Positions 1 to 8,645 of a stretch of DNA of 64,000 nt are shown here, piece after piece. The position numbers were made by a program, and so were the translations under genes. The stretch is taken from NCBI GenBank assembly GCA_002354805.1, contig DEMH01000009.1:248001-312000 (forward strand), read 5' to 3'. Below the pieces are notes generated by a model. The model was not told the origin of the DNA, did not search any database, and saw only the letters and a list, made by a program, of their open reading frames with translations. The first letter of the stretch is position 1. Each line of letters opens with the position of its first letter. This stretch comes from Gammaproteobacteria bacterium UBA2675. Lineage in GTDB: Bacteria > Pseudomonadota > Gammaproteobacteria > Pseudomonadales > Pseudohongiellaceae.

Positions 1-429
1 CTTCTTGTGCCATGGATCGGGGAAGAATATCTGCACTGTATCGATGCTTTGATCGGCAATGCAGTCGCGCAGAATCTCCACGGCATCATGGCAGTATATG
101 CGAAGGTTGGTGATGCCCTGCTGGTGAATTGTATGCAGTAATTTGCCGACACCGGGGCGATGTACTTCAATGCCAATAAAATTCTTCTCAGGACTCTCAG
201 CAGCCATCTGTGCCAGCGAGTCTCCCATGCCGAAACCGATTTCGACCACCAGCGGTGCCTCGCGCCCAAATGTCTGCAAAACGTCGAGAGGCGTACTGGT
301 ATCGTCAATCACGTAGGATGACCAGTAATTCTCAATCGCTTCTTTCTGGGCCGTGGTCAGACGTCCGGCGCGAATCACAAAGCTTCGCAGCGGGCGATGA
401 TGAGCCGTGTCCGGCGTCTTTTCTGTCAT
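1..429 (-). CDS. trmB: tRNA (guanine-N7)-methyltransferase, C-terminal part cut off
   Basis: TrmB methylates G46 of tRNA using S-adenosylmethionine. The 143 visible N-terminal residues contain the SAM-binding stretch VVEIGFGMGDSLAQMA and, at the window edge, the family motif FFPDPWHKK, so the call is firm although the rest of the protein lies beyond base 1. The ATG at 429 gives an N-terminus (MTEKTPDTAHHRPLRSF) of normal length. It follows thiG by 38 bases on the same strand, the thiS-thiG-trmB order seen in Pseudomonas, so it is probably co-transcribed with the thiazole genes. Confidence 0.95.
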   Translation of the reverse strand, partial: MTEKTPDTAHHRPLRSFVIRAGRLTTAQKEAIENYWSSYVIDDTSTPLDVLQTFGREAPLVVEIGFGMGDSLAQMAAESPEKNFIGIEVHRPGVGKLLHTIHQQGITNLRIYCHDAVEILRDCIADQSIDTVQIFFPDPWHKK

Positions 430-467
430 GGGTGCGGGTCTGCTGATTTATATTGTCGTCAAAGGGA

Positions 468-1256
468 TCAGAAAAATGTGCCATCAATTGGTGAGGATGC
501 GCTGGCATACAGCTTTCGTGGCATGCGGCCAGCCAGCCAGGCCTCACGCCCGCTCTCCACGGCTTTGCGCATGGCGCTGGCCATCAGCACGGGGTTGTTC
601 GCCTCGGCAATGGCAGTATTCATCAGCACACCGTCGCAGCCCAGCTCCATGGCAATGGTGGCGTCTGAGGGCGTGCCGACACCGGCGTCCACAATAATCG
701 GCACGGTGGCGTTTTCCAGAATCATACGGATGTTATAGGGGTTTCGAATGCCCAGGCCGGAGCCGATTGGCGCACCCAGTGGCATGACGGCAATACAGCC
801 GATTTCTTCCAGTCGTTTGGCAATCAGCGGGTCGTCGCTGGTATAGACCATGACATCGAAGCCGTCGGCAACCAGCTGTTCAGCGGCCGCCAGCGTTTCA
901 GTGACATCCGGATACAGGGTTTTCTGATCGCCCAGCACTTCCAGTTTTACCAGTTTGTGTCCATCCAGCAGTTCGCGGGCCATGCGGCAGGTGCGCACCG
1001 CATCGGCGGCGGTATAGCAGCCAGCCGTATTCGGCAGGATGGTGTAACGGTCAGGAGAAATGACCTCCAGCAGGTTCGGTTGATCCTTGTGCTGGCCAAG
1101 ATTGACTCGCCGGATCGCCACCGTGATCATTTCCGCGCCGCTGGCTTCCAGTGCCGCCAGATTCTCTTCAAAGCTTTTGTACTTGCCGCTGCCGATGATC
1201 AGGCGCGACTGGTAGGTTTTGCCGGCAAGTGTCAGTGGCTTGTCAGTATGGGACAT
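468..1256 (-). CDS. thiG: thiazole synthase ThiG
   Basis: ThiG builds the thiazole phosphate of thiamine from deoxyxylulose 5-phosphate, dehydroglycine or iminoglycine, and sulfur delivered by the ThiS thiocarboxylate. The 262-residue protein has the usual family length and TIM-barrel signatures: the LIIGSGKY start, the lysine region VKLEVLGD expected to form the Schiff base, PLGAPIGSGLGI and the phosphate-binding VDAGVGTPSDA. It lies 20 bases after thiS on the same strand and before trmB. I found no thiamine-pyrophosphate riboswitch ahead of the group. Confidence 0.97.
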   Translation of the reverse strand: MSHTDKPLTLAGKTYQSRLIIGSGKYKSFEENLAALEASGAEMITVAIRRVNLGQHKDQPNLLEVISPDRYTILPNTAGCYTAADAVRTCRMARELLDGHKLVKLEVLGDQKTLYPDVTETLAAAEQLVADGFDVMVYTSDDPLIAKRLEEIGCIAVMPLGAPIGSGLGIRNPYNIRMILENATVPIIVDAGVGTPSDATIAMELGCDGVLMNTAIAEANNPVLMASAMRKAVESGREAWLAGRMPRKLYASASSPIDGTFF

Positions 1257-1276
1257 AAAGCGTGGTTCCTCTGTGT

Positions 1277-1477
1277 TCAGCCGCCGCCGATGGCGTGCAC
1301 AATTTCTATATTATCGCCGTCTCGCAGCTGTGTTTCCCGGTGGCTGCTGCGCGGGGCAATTTCACGATTGACTTCAACCGCCACGCGTCCGGTGGCCATA
1401 TCGAGGTGCATCAGCAGATCCTGAATGGTGCAGGGTGCTGTGACGTCGATAGTGTCGCCATTAACGGTCAGCTTCAT
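1277..1477 (-). CDS. thiS: sulfur carrier protein ThiS
   Basis: ThiS is a small ubiquitin-fold protein whose C-terminus is adenylated and then thiocarboxylated to carry sulfur to ThiG. This 66-residue protein starts MKLTVNGDTI and ends in HAIGGG, giving the required terminal Gly-Gly. The ATG at 1477 is inside the last codons of the DUF423 gene upstream (4-base overlap), so translation is probably coupled. In the same frame an open stretch runs further upstream to about base 1900, but it covers the DUF423 gene and does not resemble ThiS, so the short start is preferred. Confidence 0.95.
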   Translation of the reverse strand: MKLTVNGDTIDVTAPCTIQDLLMHLDMATGRVAVEVNREIAPRSSHRETQLRDGDNIEIVHAIGGG

Positions 1478-1854
1478 CCGCTGCGCCCCATCAGCATGGC
1501 AGCAGCCAGCAACAACCAGCCTGTCAGAAAAGCGACCCCGCCTATCGGCGTGATGGCGCCCAGCCAGCGGATACCGCTCAGACTGAGGATGTAGAGGCTG
1601 CCGGAGAAGATGACAATACCAACCACGAAAGCCCAGCCGCTGGCGCGTAACAGGGTGGATTCGCCGTACTGCATGCACAGCAGGCCAACACCAAACAGCG
1701 CCAGGGCGTGATACATATGGTACTGCACGCCAGTCTGAAAGACTGCCAGCAGATCCTCCGGTAACCGTGCCCGCAGACCATGGGCAGCGAATGCGCCAAG
1801 TGCAACAGCAAGAAAACCATTGATGGCCGCGATGGCTACAAAGACTGCAGGCAT
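1474..1854 (-). CDS. DUF423 (YgdD-like) inner-membrane protein
   Basis: This 126-residue protein consists almost entirely of four hydrophobic helices and carries the DUF423 hallmarks: an N-terminal AINGFLAVALGAFAAHGLR stretch, the QYHMYHALALF segment, a GxxxF-type third helix and the C-terminal RWLGAITPIGGVAFLTGW. The family is widespread in the inner membrane and has no established biochemical role. It precedes thiS with a 4-base overlap and so is likely to be transcribed with the thiazole genes. Whether it has anything to do with thiamine is unknown. Confidence 0.88.
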   Translation of the reverse strand: MPAVFVAIAAINGFLAVALGAFAAHGLRARLPEDLLAVFQTGVQYHMYHALALFGVGLLCMQYGESTLLRASGWAFVVGIVIFSGSLYILSLSGIRWLGAITPIGGVAFLTGWLLLAAAMLMGRSG

Positions 1855-1910
1855 GCTGACTCTCCAGGAAGAAAGACGTTTCAGTTAAACGCACATCCAT
1901 GCGTGATAAT

Positions 1911-1946
1911 AAAAAAGGCCGCTGTGATTAGCAGCGGCGCCTTTTT
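1911..1946 (-). terminator. rho-independent terminator after rpoH
   Basis: Read on the minus strand this is a GC-rich hairpin (GGC, a 2-base bulge, CGCTG, a 7-base loop, CAGCGGCC) ending in a run of six T. It begins 29 bases after the rpoH stop. The A-run on the other side means it could also end transcription in the plus direction. Confidence 0.8.
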
Positions 1947-1974
1947 GCGTCGGGTTGGTAACGCAGGTGGCCGG

Positions 1975-2850
1975 TCAGGCGGTCAATACGCCCCGGACCT
2001 TGCTCATGGCATTCTGCTCAAGCTGGCGGATACGCTCTGCTGAGACATTATATCGCGCTGCCAGTTCGTGCAGTGTGGCCTTGGGTTCGTTCAGCCAGCG
2101 ACTGGTGATGATGTCACGGCTACGCTCGTCCAGTTCGCTCATGGCCAGATGCAGGCTTTGCGTCTGACGCTCTTCCCACTCGTTTTCTTCCAGTTCGCGA
2201 GCCATATCGGAGCTGCTGTCTTCGAGGTAATACGCCGGCGACATATAAGCGTCGTCATCATCGGCGTCCGGGTCCGCATCAAAGGCTTTGTCGTAGCCGC
2301 TCATGCGACCTTCCATCTGACGGACTACCGCAGCATCCACGCCCAGATCATCAGCCACCGCCTGCGCTTCGTCATTGCTCAACCAGCCCAGGCTCTTTTT
2401 GGCACTGCGCAGGTTAAAGAACAGTTTTCGCTGTGCCTTGGTGGTTGCGATTTTGACGATGCGCCAGTTACGCAGAATGAATTCGTGCATTTCGGCCTTG
2501 ATCCAGTGCACAGCAAAGGATACCAGTCGTACACCCATTTCCGGGTTAAAGCGTTTTACGGCCTTCATCAGGCCCACATTACCTTCCTGAATCAGGTCCG
2601 CCTGGGACAGGCCGTAACCGGAATAGCTTCTTGCCAGGTGCACAACAAAACGCAGGTGCGCCAGTACCAGCTGGCGTGCCGCTTCAAGATTGTTCTCGTA
2701 GTAGTACTGGTTGGCCAGCTCGAGCTCCTGCTCGGCTGTCAGCACCGGAATGCTGTTGACAGACGCAACGTAGGCCGTAAGGTCACGTCCCGGAACGGCC
2801 GGGCCGACCAGTTGTAAACTTCTTCCTGTCGTCATATTCTCTGTACTCAT
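1975..2850 (-). CDS. rpoH: RNA polymerase heat-shock sigma factor sigma-32
   Basis: RpoH directs RNA polymerase to heat-shock promoters. The 291-residue protein shows region 2 (DLIQEGNVGLMKAVKRF, then the -10 recognition stretch VSFAVHWIKAEMHEF), the RpoH-specific box QRKLFFNLR that separates it from other sigma-70 factors, and a C-terminal region 4 helix-turn-helix (TLHELAARYNVSAERIRQLEQNAM). It lies downstream of the ftsYEX group as in other gammaproteobacteria, but a peptidase gene on the opposite strand now separates it from ftsX, so it must have its own promoter in the 51 or so bases before it. Confidence 0.97.
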   Translation of the reverse strand: MSTENMTTGRSLQLVGPAVPGRDLTAYVASVNSIPVLTAEQELELANQYYYENNLEAARQLVLAHLRFVVHLARSYSGYGLSQADLIQEGNVGLMKAVKRFNPEMGVRLVSFAVHWIKAEMHEFILRNWRIVKIATTKAQRKLFFNLRSAKKSLGWLSNDEAQAVADDLGVDAAVVRQMEGRMSGYDKAFDADPDADDDDAYMSPAYYLEDSSSDMARELEENEWEERQTQSLHLAMSELDERSRDIITSRWLNEPKATLHELAARYNVSAERIRQLEQNAMSKVRGVLTA

Positions 2851-2916
2851 ATACGTTCCCGTAGGTCTTGCTTCAGACCCTATTCTAGCACTATTTATTG
2901 CATGAGAGATGTCCCT

Positions 2917-5025
2917 ATGTCCAGCCTCACATTAACGCGCGCCATCCGCCTTGCCACACTGGGCCTGGGCCTTGCCCTGACGGCGGCGGCCTGCACACCA
3001 GAGTCAGGCGATACCCCCGCCGGTCAGGCGTCTGCTCCAGCCGAATCGGCAACTGTCGAGAGCTCCCAGGCCGAGCTGGGTCTGGGCGTCAACCTCGATA
3101 ACCTGGATCCCTCGACGCGGCCCCAGGATGATTTCTACCGATATGTGAATGGAGGTTGGGACGATCGCACTGAAATTCCAGCCGACCGTTCACGTTGGGG
3201 CAGTTTTGATGAATTGCGCGAGACGGCAGAGCAGCGCGTTCTCGACATCATTGCAGATGTAACTGCGCCTGGCGGTGCGCAGACAGAGGAACAGCAGAAA
3301 ATCGCCGACATTTACCAGTCCTTCATGAACCAGGCGCGTATCGAAGAGCTGGGTCTGCAGCCACTGCAGGCTGATCTGGATGTCATCAGTGCCATCAGCA
3401 GCCATGAAGAGCTGATCGATTACTGGGCGCAGGCGCCCGCTGAAGGTCTGAATGCACCGTTTGTATTCGGTGTGGGGCAGGACCAGCGCCAGTCAGACCA
3501 GTACATCACGACCATGTTCCAGGCAGGTCTGGGGATGCCTGACCGGGACTACTACCTGAGTGAGGACGCCCGGTTTTCCGAGATCCGTGCTCTGTACCGC
3601 GATTATATTGCCCGGTTGCTGGAACTGGCTGGTCATGCCGACCCGCAGGGCGCTGCTGAGCGCATAATAGCGACTGAAACGCGACTGGCGGAGGTACAGT
3701 GGACCCGGATTGAGAACCGCGACCGCAACGCTACCTATAACCGCATGACACCAGAAGAATTGAATCTGGCGGCGCCCGGTATTGACTGGCTGCGCTATTT
3801 CTCCTCGTCAGATCTGCCTGAAATAGATGCACTGGTGGTCCGGCAGCCTGCCTATCTGGAGGCCGTCGCCGACATGTATCAGGATGTCAGCATTGAAGCC
3901 TGGCGCGATTACCACACCTTCCAGTTGCTCAGTTCGGCGGCACCCTATCTGAGCGAAGATTTTGTGCAGGCGCATTTTGCCTTCTTTGGCCAGGAGCTGA
4001 GCGGTCAGCCAGAGCTGCGTGCGCGCGATCGACGTGCCGTTGACACAGTGGAATCGCTGATGGGTTTTGCGGTGGGCAAAGTCTATGTAGAGCGGCACTT
4101 CCAGCAGGAATCCAAGGACCGCATGGATGCGCTGGTGCGCAATCTGCTGGCGCAGTTTGAGGTGGCGATCAATGAACTGGAGTGGATGAGTGCCGAGACC
4201 AAAGTCGAGGCTCAGGACAAACTCTCCAAGCTCAACACCAAGATCGCTTACCCTGACGTGTGGCGTGATTACGAATGTCTGGAGACAGCGGCGGATGACC
4301 TGGTAGGCAACATCATTCGCGCTACGCGCTGTGAGTTCGAAAAAGACATGGAGCGGCTCGGTGGTGAAGTCGATCGTGACGAGTGGTTTATGACACCACA
4401 GACCGTCAATGCCTATTATTCGCCGACCATGAACGAGATTGTGTTCCCCGCAGGTATCCTGCAACCGCCATTTTTTAACGTCGAGGCGGATGATGCCGTC
4501 AACTATGGCGCTATTGGCGCCGTGATCGGCCATGAGATCACGCACGCCTTTGACGACCAGGGGCGTCGTTCCGACGGAGAGGGCAACCTGCGCGACTGGT
4601 GGGAAGAAAGTGACGAAGAACAGTTCACCGAGCGTGCTCAGCGCATGATCGATCAGTATGACGCCTATGAACCAATCCCGGGTATGTTCATTCAGGGCGC
4701 TCTGTCACTGGGTGAGAACATTGCTGATCTGGGTGGTCTGACCGTTGCATTCCAGGCCTGGCAGCGCAGTCTGGAAGGCGAGCCGGCACCTGTTATTGAA
4801 GGATTTACCGGTGAGCAGCGTTTCTTCCTGGGCTATGGCCAGATATGGCGAACGCTGTTCCGTGACGAGGCCATGCGTCGTCAACTGACTACCGGGCCAC
4901 ACTCGCCGGGTATGTACCGGGTGCGCGGCACGCTGTCGAACATGCCGGAGTTCTATGAAGCGTTTGGTGTGACCGAAGGCGACGGTATGTATCGCCCGGA
5001 GGCGGTTCGCGTCAAGATCTGGTAA
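2917..5025 (+). CDS. M13-family zinc metallopeptidase lipoprotein (PepO/neprilysin type)
   Basis: M13 enzymes cut peptides up to roughly 40 residues. This protein of about 702 residues has a lipoprotein-type signal ending LTAAAC, the N-terminal Peptidase_M13_N domain, and the zinc site HEITHAFD with the downstream GENIADLGG motif that supplies the third ligand. The C-terminus ends in IW, close to the CxxW-type ending of the family. I prefer the ATG at 2917, which has GAGAG 8 bases upstream, over an in-frame ATG at 2902 with no ribosome-binding site. It is inserted against the direction of the ftsX-rpoH neighbourhood, and its end overlaps ftsX by 14 bases. Confidence 0.93.
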   Translation: MSSLTLTRAIRLATLGLGLALTAAACTPESGDTPAGQASAPAESATVESSQAELGLGVNLDNLDPSTRPQDDFYRYVNGGWDDRTEIPADRSRWGSFDELRETAEQRVLDIIADVTAPGGAQTEEQQKIADIYQSFMNQARIEELGLQPLQADLDVISAISSHEELIDYWAQAPAEGLNAPFVFGVGQDQRQSDQYITTMFQAGLGMPDRDYYLSEDARFSEIRALYRDYIARLLELAGHADPQGAAERIIATETRLAEVQWTRIENRDRNATYNRMTPEELNLAAPGIDWLRYFSSSDLPEIDALVVRQPAYLEAVADMYQDVSIEAWRDYHTFQLLSSAAPYLSEDFVQAHFAFFGQELSGQPELRARDRRAVDTVESLMGFAVGKVYVERHFQQESKDRMDALVRNLLAQFEVAINELEWMSAETKVEAQDKLSKLNTKIAYPDVWRDYECLETAADDLVGNIIRATRCEFEKDMERLGGEVDRDEWFMTPQTVNAYYSPTMNEIVFPAGILQPPFFNVEADDAVNYGAIGAVIGHEITHAFDDQGRRSDGEGNLRDWWEESDEEQFTERAQRMIDQYDAYEPIPGMFIQGALSLGENIADLGGLTVAFQAWQRSLEGEPAPVIEGFTGEQRFFLGYGQIWRTLFRDEAMRRQLTTGPHSPGMYRVRGTLSNMPEFYEAFGVTEGDGMYRPEAVRVKIW

Positions 5026-5977
5026 GAGCGCGCAGGTGACGCGAAACCGCAAGTTTCGCGCCCAGCCACCCAAGGCCCGCGCTGCCCAGTAACAACACGG
5101 CAGCGCCGGTGCCTCCCAGCCCGACCAGCTGATACTGCGGTCCGTAACTGACCAGCAGTGCGGTTGCTGGCTCAGTCAGGAATAACAGCATGCCCTGCAG
5201 CAGCAGCCAGGCCATCAGTCCGCCAAACAGCCCATACCAAATGCCCATGTAGAGAAACGGACGCGCCATGTAGCCGCGTGTTGCCCCCATCAGATCCATG
5301 ACACGGATCTCTGCCTGCCGATTGGCAATCAGCGTGCGTATGCTGTTGCCAGTAATAAACAGCACTGCAAACGCCAGAATGACAACCAGCGTCATCACAG
5401 TGCGATCAATCAGCCTGGAGATACCGGCAAGCCGCTCCAGCCAGCGTTGATCCACCTGAATCAGGTCGACTCCGGCGAGGCCGTTCAGCAGCTCTTGCAG
5501 TGACGACAGTGCTCCCGCGTCGGCAGAGCTCGGCTGCACCACAAAGGCGGCTGGTAGTGGATTGTCGGCCAGGCTGTCCAGCACATCACCCAGGCCCGAC
5601 CAGCGCGCAAAGTCTTCCGCTGCCTGCTCAGAAGAGATGAATTGCAGACTGCTGACCAGTTCACTGCTGTCCAGTGCCTCGCGGACCTCGCTGATGCTTT
5701 GCTCGCTTATGTCCGGCGCCAGGTATACCGTCAGTCGATTGGTTGCCTCGAGGCGGTCTGTAAACTGCCCCAGGTTGCTGCCAGCTACGTACAGCAGAGC
5801 CGGTAGCAGTAAAGCGATGCCAATGACGGCCAGGGTCATCGCGGTCGCGACTGGTTGTGCCAGCATGCGGCGGATTGTATCGAGGGCGCAATCTCTGTGA
5901 TTGCTGGCCCAGGCATTGATGCGGATACGGCGATCGCGCTCGCGGCGCGCCCCTTTGGTGTTGGCAGGCCTGTTCAT
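5012..5977 (-). CDS. ftsX: cell division protein FtsX
   Basis: FtsX is the membrane part of the FtsEX complex, which at the division septum controls peptidoglycan hydrolases. The 321 residues include an Arg-rich cytoplasmic N-terminus, a first membrane helix at about 45-65, a periplasmic domain to about 190, and three further helices (about 192-212, 240-262, 290-312) of the FtsX permease domain with the EIRVMDLMGATRGYMARPF coupling region. It overlaps ftsE by four bases. Its 3' end overlaps the convergent M13 peptidase gene by 14 bases. Confidence 0.96.
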   Translation of the reverse strand: MNRPANTKGARRERDRRIRINAWASNHRDCALDTIRRMLAQPVATAMTLAVIGIALLLPALLYVAGSNLGQFTDRLEATNRLTVYLAPDISEQSISEVREALDSSELVSSLQFISSEQAAEDFARWSGLGDVLDSLADNPLPAAFVVQPSSADAGALSSLQELLNGLAGVDLIQVDQRWLERLAGISRLIDRTVMTLVVILAFAVLFITGNSIRTLIANRQAEIRVMDLMGATRGYMARPFLYMGIWYGLFGGLMAWLLLQGMLLFLTEPATALLVSYGPQYQLVGLGGTGAAVLLLGSAGLGWLGAKLAVSRHLRALTRS

Positions 5978-6666
5978 CCGGGACTTGCCCCGCTGCGGCT
6001 CGGGTGGTGTTCGTCGCGGATCAGCTGGCCGTGCTCCAGCGTCAGAATGCGATGTCGCAGCCGGGTGATCAAGGAAAGATCGTGACTGGCTATCAGCATG
6101 CTGACACCGATCTGATTGAACTGTTCAAACAGAGCCATGATTTCGGCGGCCAGTTGCGGGTCCAGGTTGCCGGTCGGCTCATCGGCCAGCAGTATCTGCG
6201 GGCGATTCACCACTGCGCGGGCGATGCCGATCCGTTGCTGCTCCCCGCCGGACAGGGTCATGGGGTTGAGTTTTTCCTTGCTGAGCAGGCCGACCTTGTC
6301 CAGCGCGGCTCTGACTCGTCGCGCGGCCTCATGCTTGTCATAGCCGTCAATCTGCAGCGGCAGCGCGACGTTGTCGTATACGCTGCGGTCAAACAGGAGC
6401 TGGTGATCCTGGAACACCACGCCGATGCGACGGCGATAGTAAGGGATCTTGTTGGCAGGCAAGCGGTGGATATTGCGGCCACCGACCAGAATCTGTCCCT
6501 GGTTCAGTGGCTCGGAAAGCATCAGAAGTTTCAGCAGGGTGCTTTTGCCAGCGCCCGATCGACCAGTCAGGAAAACCATTTCGCCTCGACCCATGTCGAA
6601 CGAGACCAGTTTCAGGGCTTCGTGCCCGCCCGGGTATCGTTTACTGACATCGTCGAAGCGAATCAT
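5974..6666 (-). CDS. ftsE: cell division ATP-binding protein FtsE
   Basis: FtsE is the ABC ATPase that partners FtsX. The 230 residues hold a complete nucleotide-binding domain: Walker A GRSGAGKST at about 36-44, the Q-loop in VVFQDHQLL, the signature LSGGEQQRIGIARA, Walker B ILLADEPTGNLD and the switch His in IASHDLSL. The start directly follows the ftsY stop, so ftsY-ftsE-ftsX are read as one unit. Confidence 0.97.
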   Translation of the reverse strand: MIRFDDVSKRYPGGHEALKLVSFDMGRGEMVFLTGRSGAGKSTLLKLLMLSEPLNQGQILVGGRNIHRLPANKIPYYRRRIGVVFQDHQLLFDRSVYDNVALPLQIDGYDKHEAARRVRAALDKVGLLSKEKLNPMTLSGGEQQRIGIARAVVNRPQILLADEPTGNLDPQLAAEIMALFEQFNQIGVSMLIASHDLSLITRLRHRILTLEHGQLIRDEHHPSRSGASPG

Positions 6667-7776
6667 TTAGCGTTCGACCGGCCCAAACAGGGCTGCCACA
6701 AACTCATCGGCGTCAAACGGGCGAAGGTCTTCAGCCTGCTCGCCGATGCCGATGAAGCGGATTGGCAGCTGCATGGCTTTGGCAATCGCGAATACCATGC
6801 CGCCTTTGGCCGTGCCATCCAGCTTGGTCAGACACAGACCGGTCAGATTCACGGCATCATTGAAGGCTTTTGCCTGACTGAGGGCGTTCTGACCGGTGGT
6901 GGCATCCAGCACCAGCATGACTTCATGCGGCAGATCGGGATCCTGTTTCTTGAGGACCCGGACAATTTTCTCAAGTTCCTGCATCAGATTGGCTTTGTTG
7001 TGCAGGCGTCCTGCGGTGTCCGCAATCAGGACATCCATGCCGCGCGCCTTGGCGGACTGATAGGCATCGAAGATGACTGACGCACTGTCTGAACCGGTTG
7101 CCTGTGCGACAACCGGCACCTTGTTGCGCTCGCCCCAGGCCTGCAGTTGCTCTACCGCTGCGGCGCGAAAGGTATCCCCGGCGGCCAGCATGACCCGGTG
7201 ATTCTCGTCCTGAAAACGCCTGGCCAGTTTGCCAATGGTGGTGGTCTTGCCAGCGCCATTCACGCCCACGATCAGAATCACATAGGGTTTCTTGCTGGTG
7301 TCGATGACCAGCGGTGCGGTGCAGGGATCCAGCAGCGTCCGCAACTCAGCCCGCAGCTGGGTCATCAGGGCATCGGCGTCATTGAGCTGTTTGCGTTTCA
7401 GGCGCGCCGTCAGGGCGGAAATGACCTGTTCGGTTGCCTCGATGCCGACGTCTGCCGTCAGCAGCTGCATCTCGATGTCGTCCAGGAGGTCTGCATCAAT
7501 TTCCTTGCGCCCGCCCACCAGGCTGGCCAGGCCTTCAGCAAGGTTGTCGCGGGTGCGACTCAGTCCGAGGCGCAGGCGACCAAAAAAGCCTTCCGTCCTG
7601 CCGGATTCGCCGGCGTCTTTTTTGTGGCTGGCAGCCGACTCCGCTCTGACTTTCGCTGCTGTCTCTGCAGCAGGTTCGATGTCAGGCTCAACGGCAGTTG
7701 TAACAGGCTTGTCGGCTTCATCACCGTTCTGCTTTCTGTCGTCGGCGTCTTTGGATTTCTTTCCAAAACCAAACAT
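6667..7776 (-). CDS. ftsY: signal recognition particle receptor FtsY
   Basis: FtsY docks ribosome-nascent chain-SRP complexes on the inner membrane. The 369-residue protein has an acidic, low-complexity A domain (about 1-70), an N domain of helices, and the SRP-type GTPase G domain: GVNGAGKTTTIGKLA, the insertion-box region AAVEQLQAWGER, DTAGRLHNK, and TKLDGTAKGG followed by IRFIGIGEQAEDLRPF. It opens the ftsY-ftsE-ftsX group. The gene lies divergent from rsmD across 218 bases, the usual gammaproteobacterial arrangement. Confidence 0.97.
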   Translation of the reverse strand: MFGFGKKSKDADDRKQNGDEADKPVTTAVEPDIEPAAETAAKVRAESAASHKKDAGESGRTEGFFGRLRLGLSRTRDNLAEGLASLVGGRKEIDADLLDDIEMQLLTADVGIEATEQVISALTARLKRKQLNDADALMTQLRAELRTLLDPCTAPLVIDTSKKPYVILIVGVNGAGKTTTIGKLARRFQDENHRVMLAAGDTFRAAAVEQLQAWGERNKVPVVAQATGSDSASVIFDAYQSAKARGMDVLIADTAGRLHNKANLMQELEKIVRVLKKQDPDLPHEVMLVLDATTGQNALSQAKAFNDAVNLTGLCLTKLDGTAKGGMVFAIAKAMQLPIRFIGIGEQAEDLRPFDADEFVAALFGPVER

Positions 7777-7887
7777 ATGTACTTCCTGAAATGCGACTGT
7801 GTGCCATACACGGCAATTCGGTGTCTGACTGATTCTTGATTCGGAGCGGCAGCTTACCGCAGCGGGGAGCCTAGTTTAGCATCACTG

Positions 7888-7916
7888 TGCACATATGTGG
7901 GCTGAGTCAGTACAAT
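7888..7916 (+). promoter_or_regulatory. probable sigma-70 promoter of rsmD
   Basis: TGCACA and TACAAT are separated by 17 bases (4 of 6 and 5 of 6 matches to the consensus boxes). They lie about 80 bases before rsmD, in the gap divergent from ftsY. The assignment rests on sequence alone. Confidence 0.5.
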
Positions 7917-7994
7917 GCTGGTTTGACTGTCTGCAGCTGCAAGCGTGCACACCACTTTGCAATGCGGGCTGACACAGGAATGGAATGACAGACA

Positions 7995-8645
7995 ATGGCT
8001 CGGCGAATCGGCGGTAAACAGGGAGCAAGAGGGCCCGGTGCAAATGGCACAGGGTCACTCCGTATCATTGCTGGTGTGTGGCGGGGGCGTCGTATCAGTT
8101 TTGCTGATGCGCCGGGTTTGCGTCCTACGCCTGACCGGGTTCGTGAGACGGTATTCAACTGGCTACAGGCCCTGGTGCCGGCAGAAGACTGTCTTGACCT
8201 GTATGCTGGTAGCGGTGCGTGTGGGCTGGAGGCGTTGTCGCGAGGGGCTCGCTCGGCCACATTCGTGGATGCCGCCCGCGTGGCAATCGATACAATCCGC
8301 CAGCATCTTGCCACGCTGGAAGCCGCGCCCGGTTTCGAGGGTCGCTATCAACTCGATAATGCGCGTGCCGAGCAATGGCTGGTCACACAGACTGCTGCAG
8401 CGCAAGGCATCAGATTCGGGCTTGTGTTTCTGGATCCACCTTTCGCGGATAAAGTGCTTGTGGCGCAGTGCCGCGCGCTGGAGCAATCAGGGCTGTTGAA
8501 ACCCGTCAGCCATATATACGTTGAATCCGGCGATCCTCTGCCCGCGCCCGGCATCACGGAGCAGTTTCCAGAAAACTGGCAGCTGACTAAAAGCGGTCGT
8601 GCCGGAGCCGTGCATTTTGGCCTGTATCGGCGGGAGGCATCGTGA
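7995..8645 (+). CDS. rsmD: 16S rRNA (guanine-966-N2)-methyltransferase RsmD
   Basis: RsmD methylates G966 of 16S rRNA during 30S assembly. The 216-residue protein opens with a basic tail and then the family start RIIAGVWRGRRISFADAPGLRPTPDRVRE. It has the SAM-binding CLDLYAGSGACGLEALSRGA and the catalytic FLDPPF (a D/NPPY/F motif). Its stop overlaps the GTG start of the YheT-like gene, so the two are probably coupled. It lies divergent from ftsY, as in E. coli. Confidence 0.95.
   Translation: MARRIGGKQGARGPGANGTGSLRIIAGVWRGRRISFADAPGLRPTPDRVRETVFNWLQALVPAEDCLDLYAGSGACGLEALSRGARSATFVDAARVAIDTIRQHLATLEAAPGFEGRYQLDNARAEQWLVTQTAAAQGIRFGLVFLDPPFADKVLVAQCRALEQSGLLKPVSHIYVESGDPLPAPGITEQFPENWQLTKSGRAGAVHFGLYRREAS

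Noticed and set aside
1855..1974. A thiamine-pyrophosphate riboswitch upstream of the DUF423-thiS-thiG group
   Set aside because: The characteristic CUGAGA and ACC-UGAUC-type conserved elements are absent; the region holds only the rpoH terminator hairpin.
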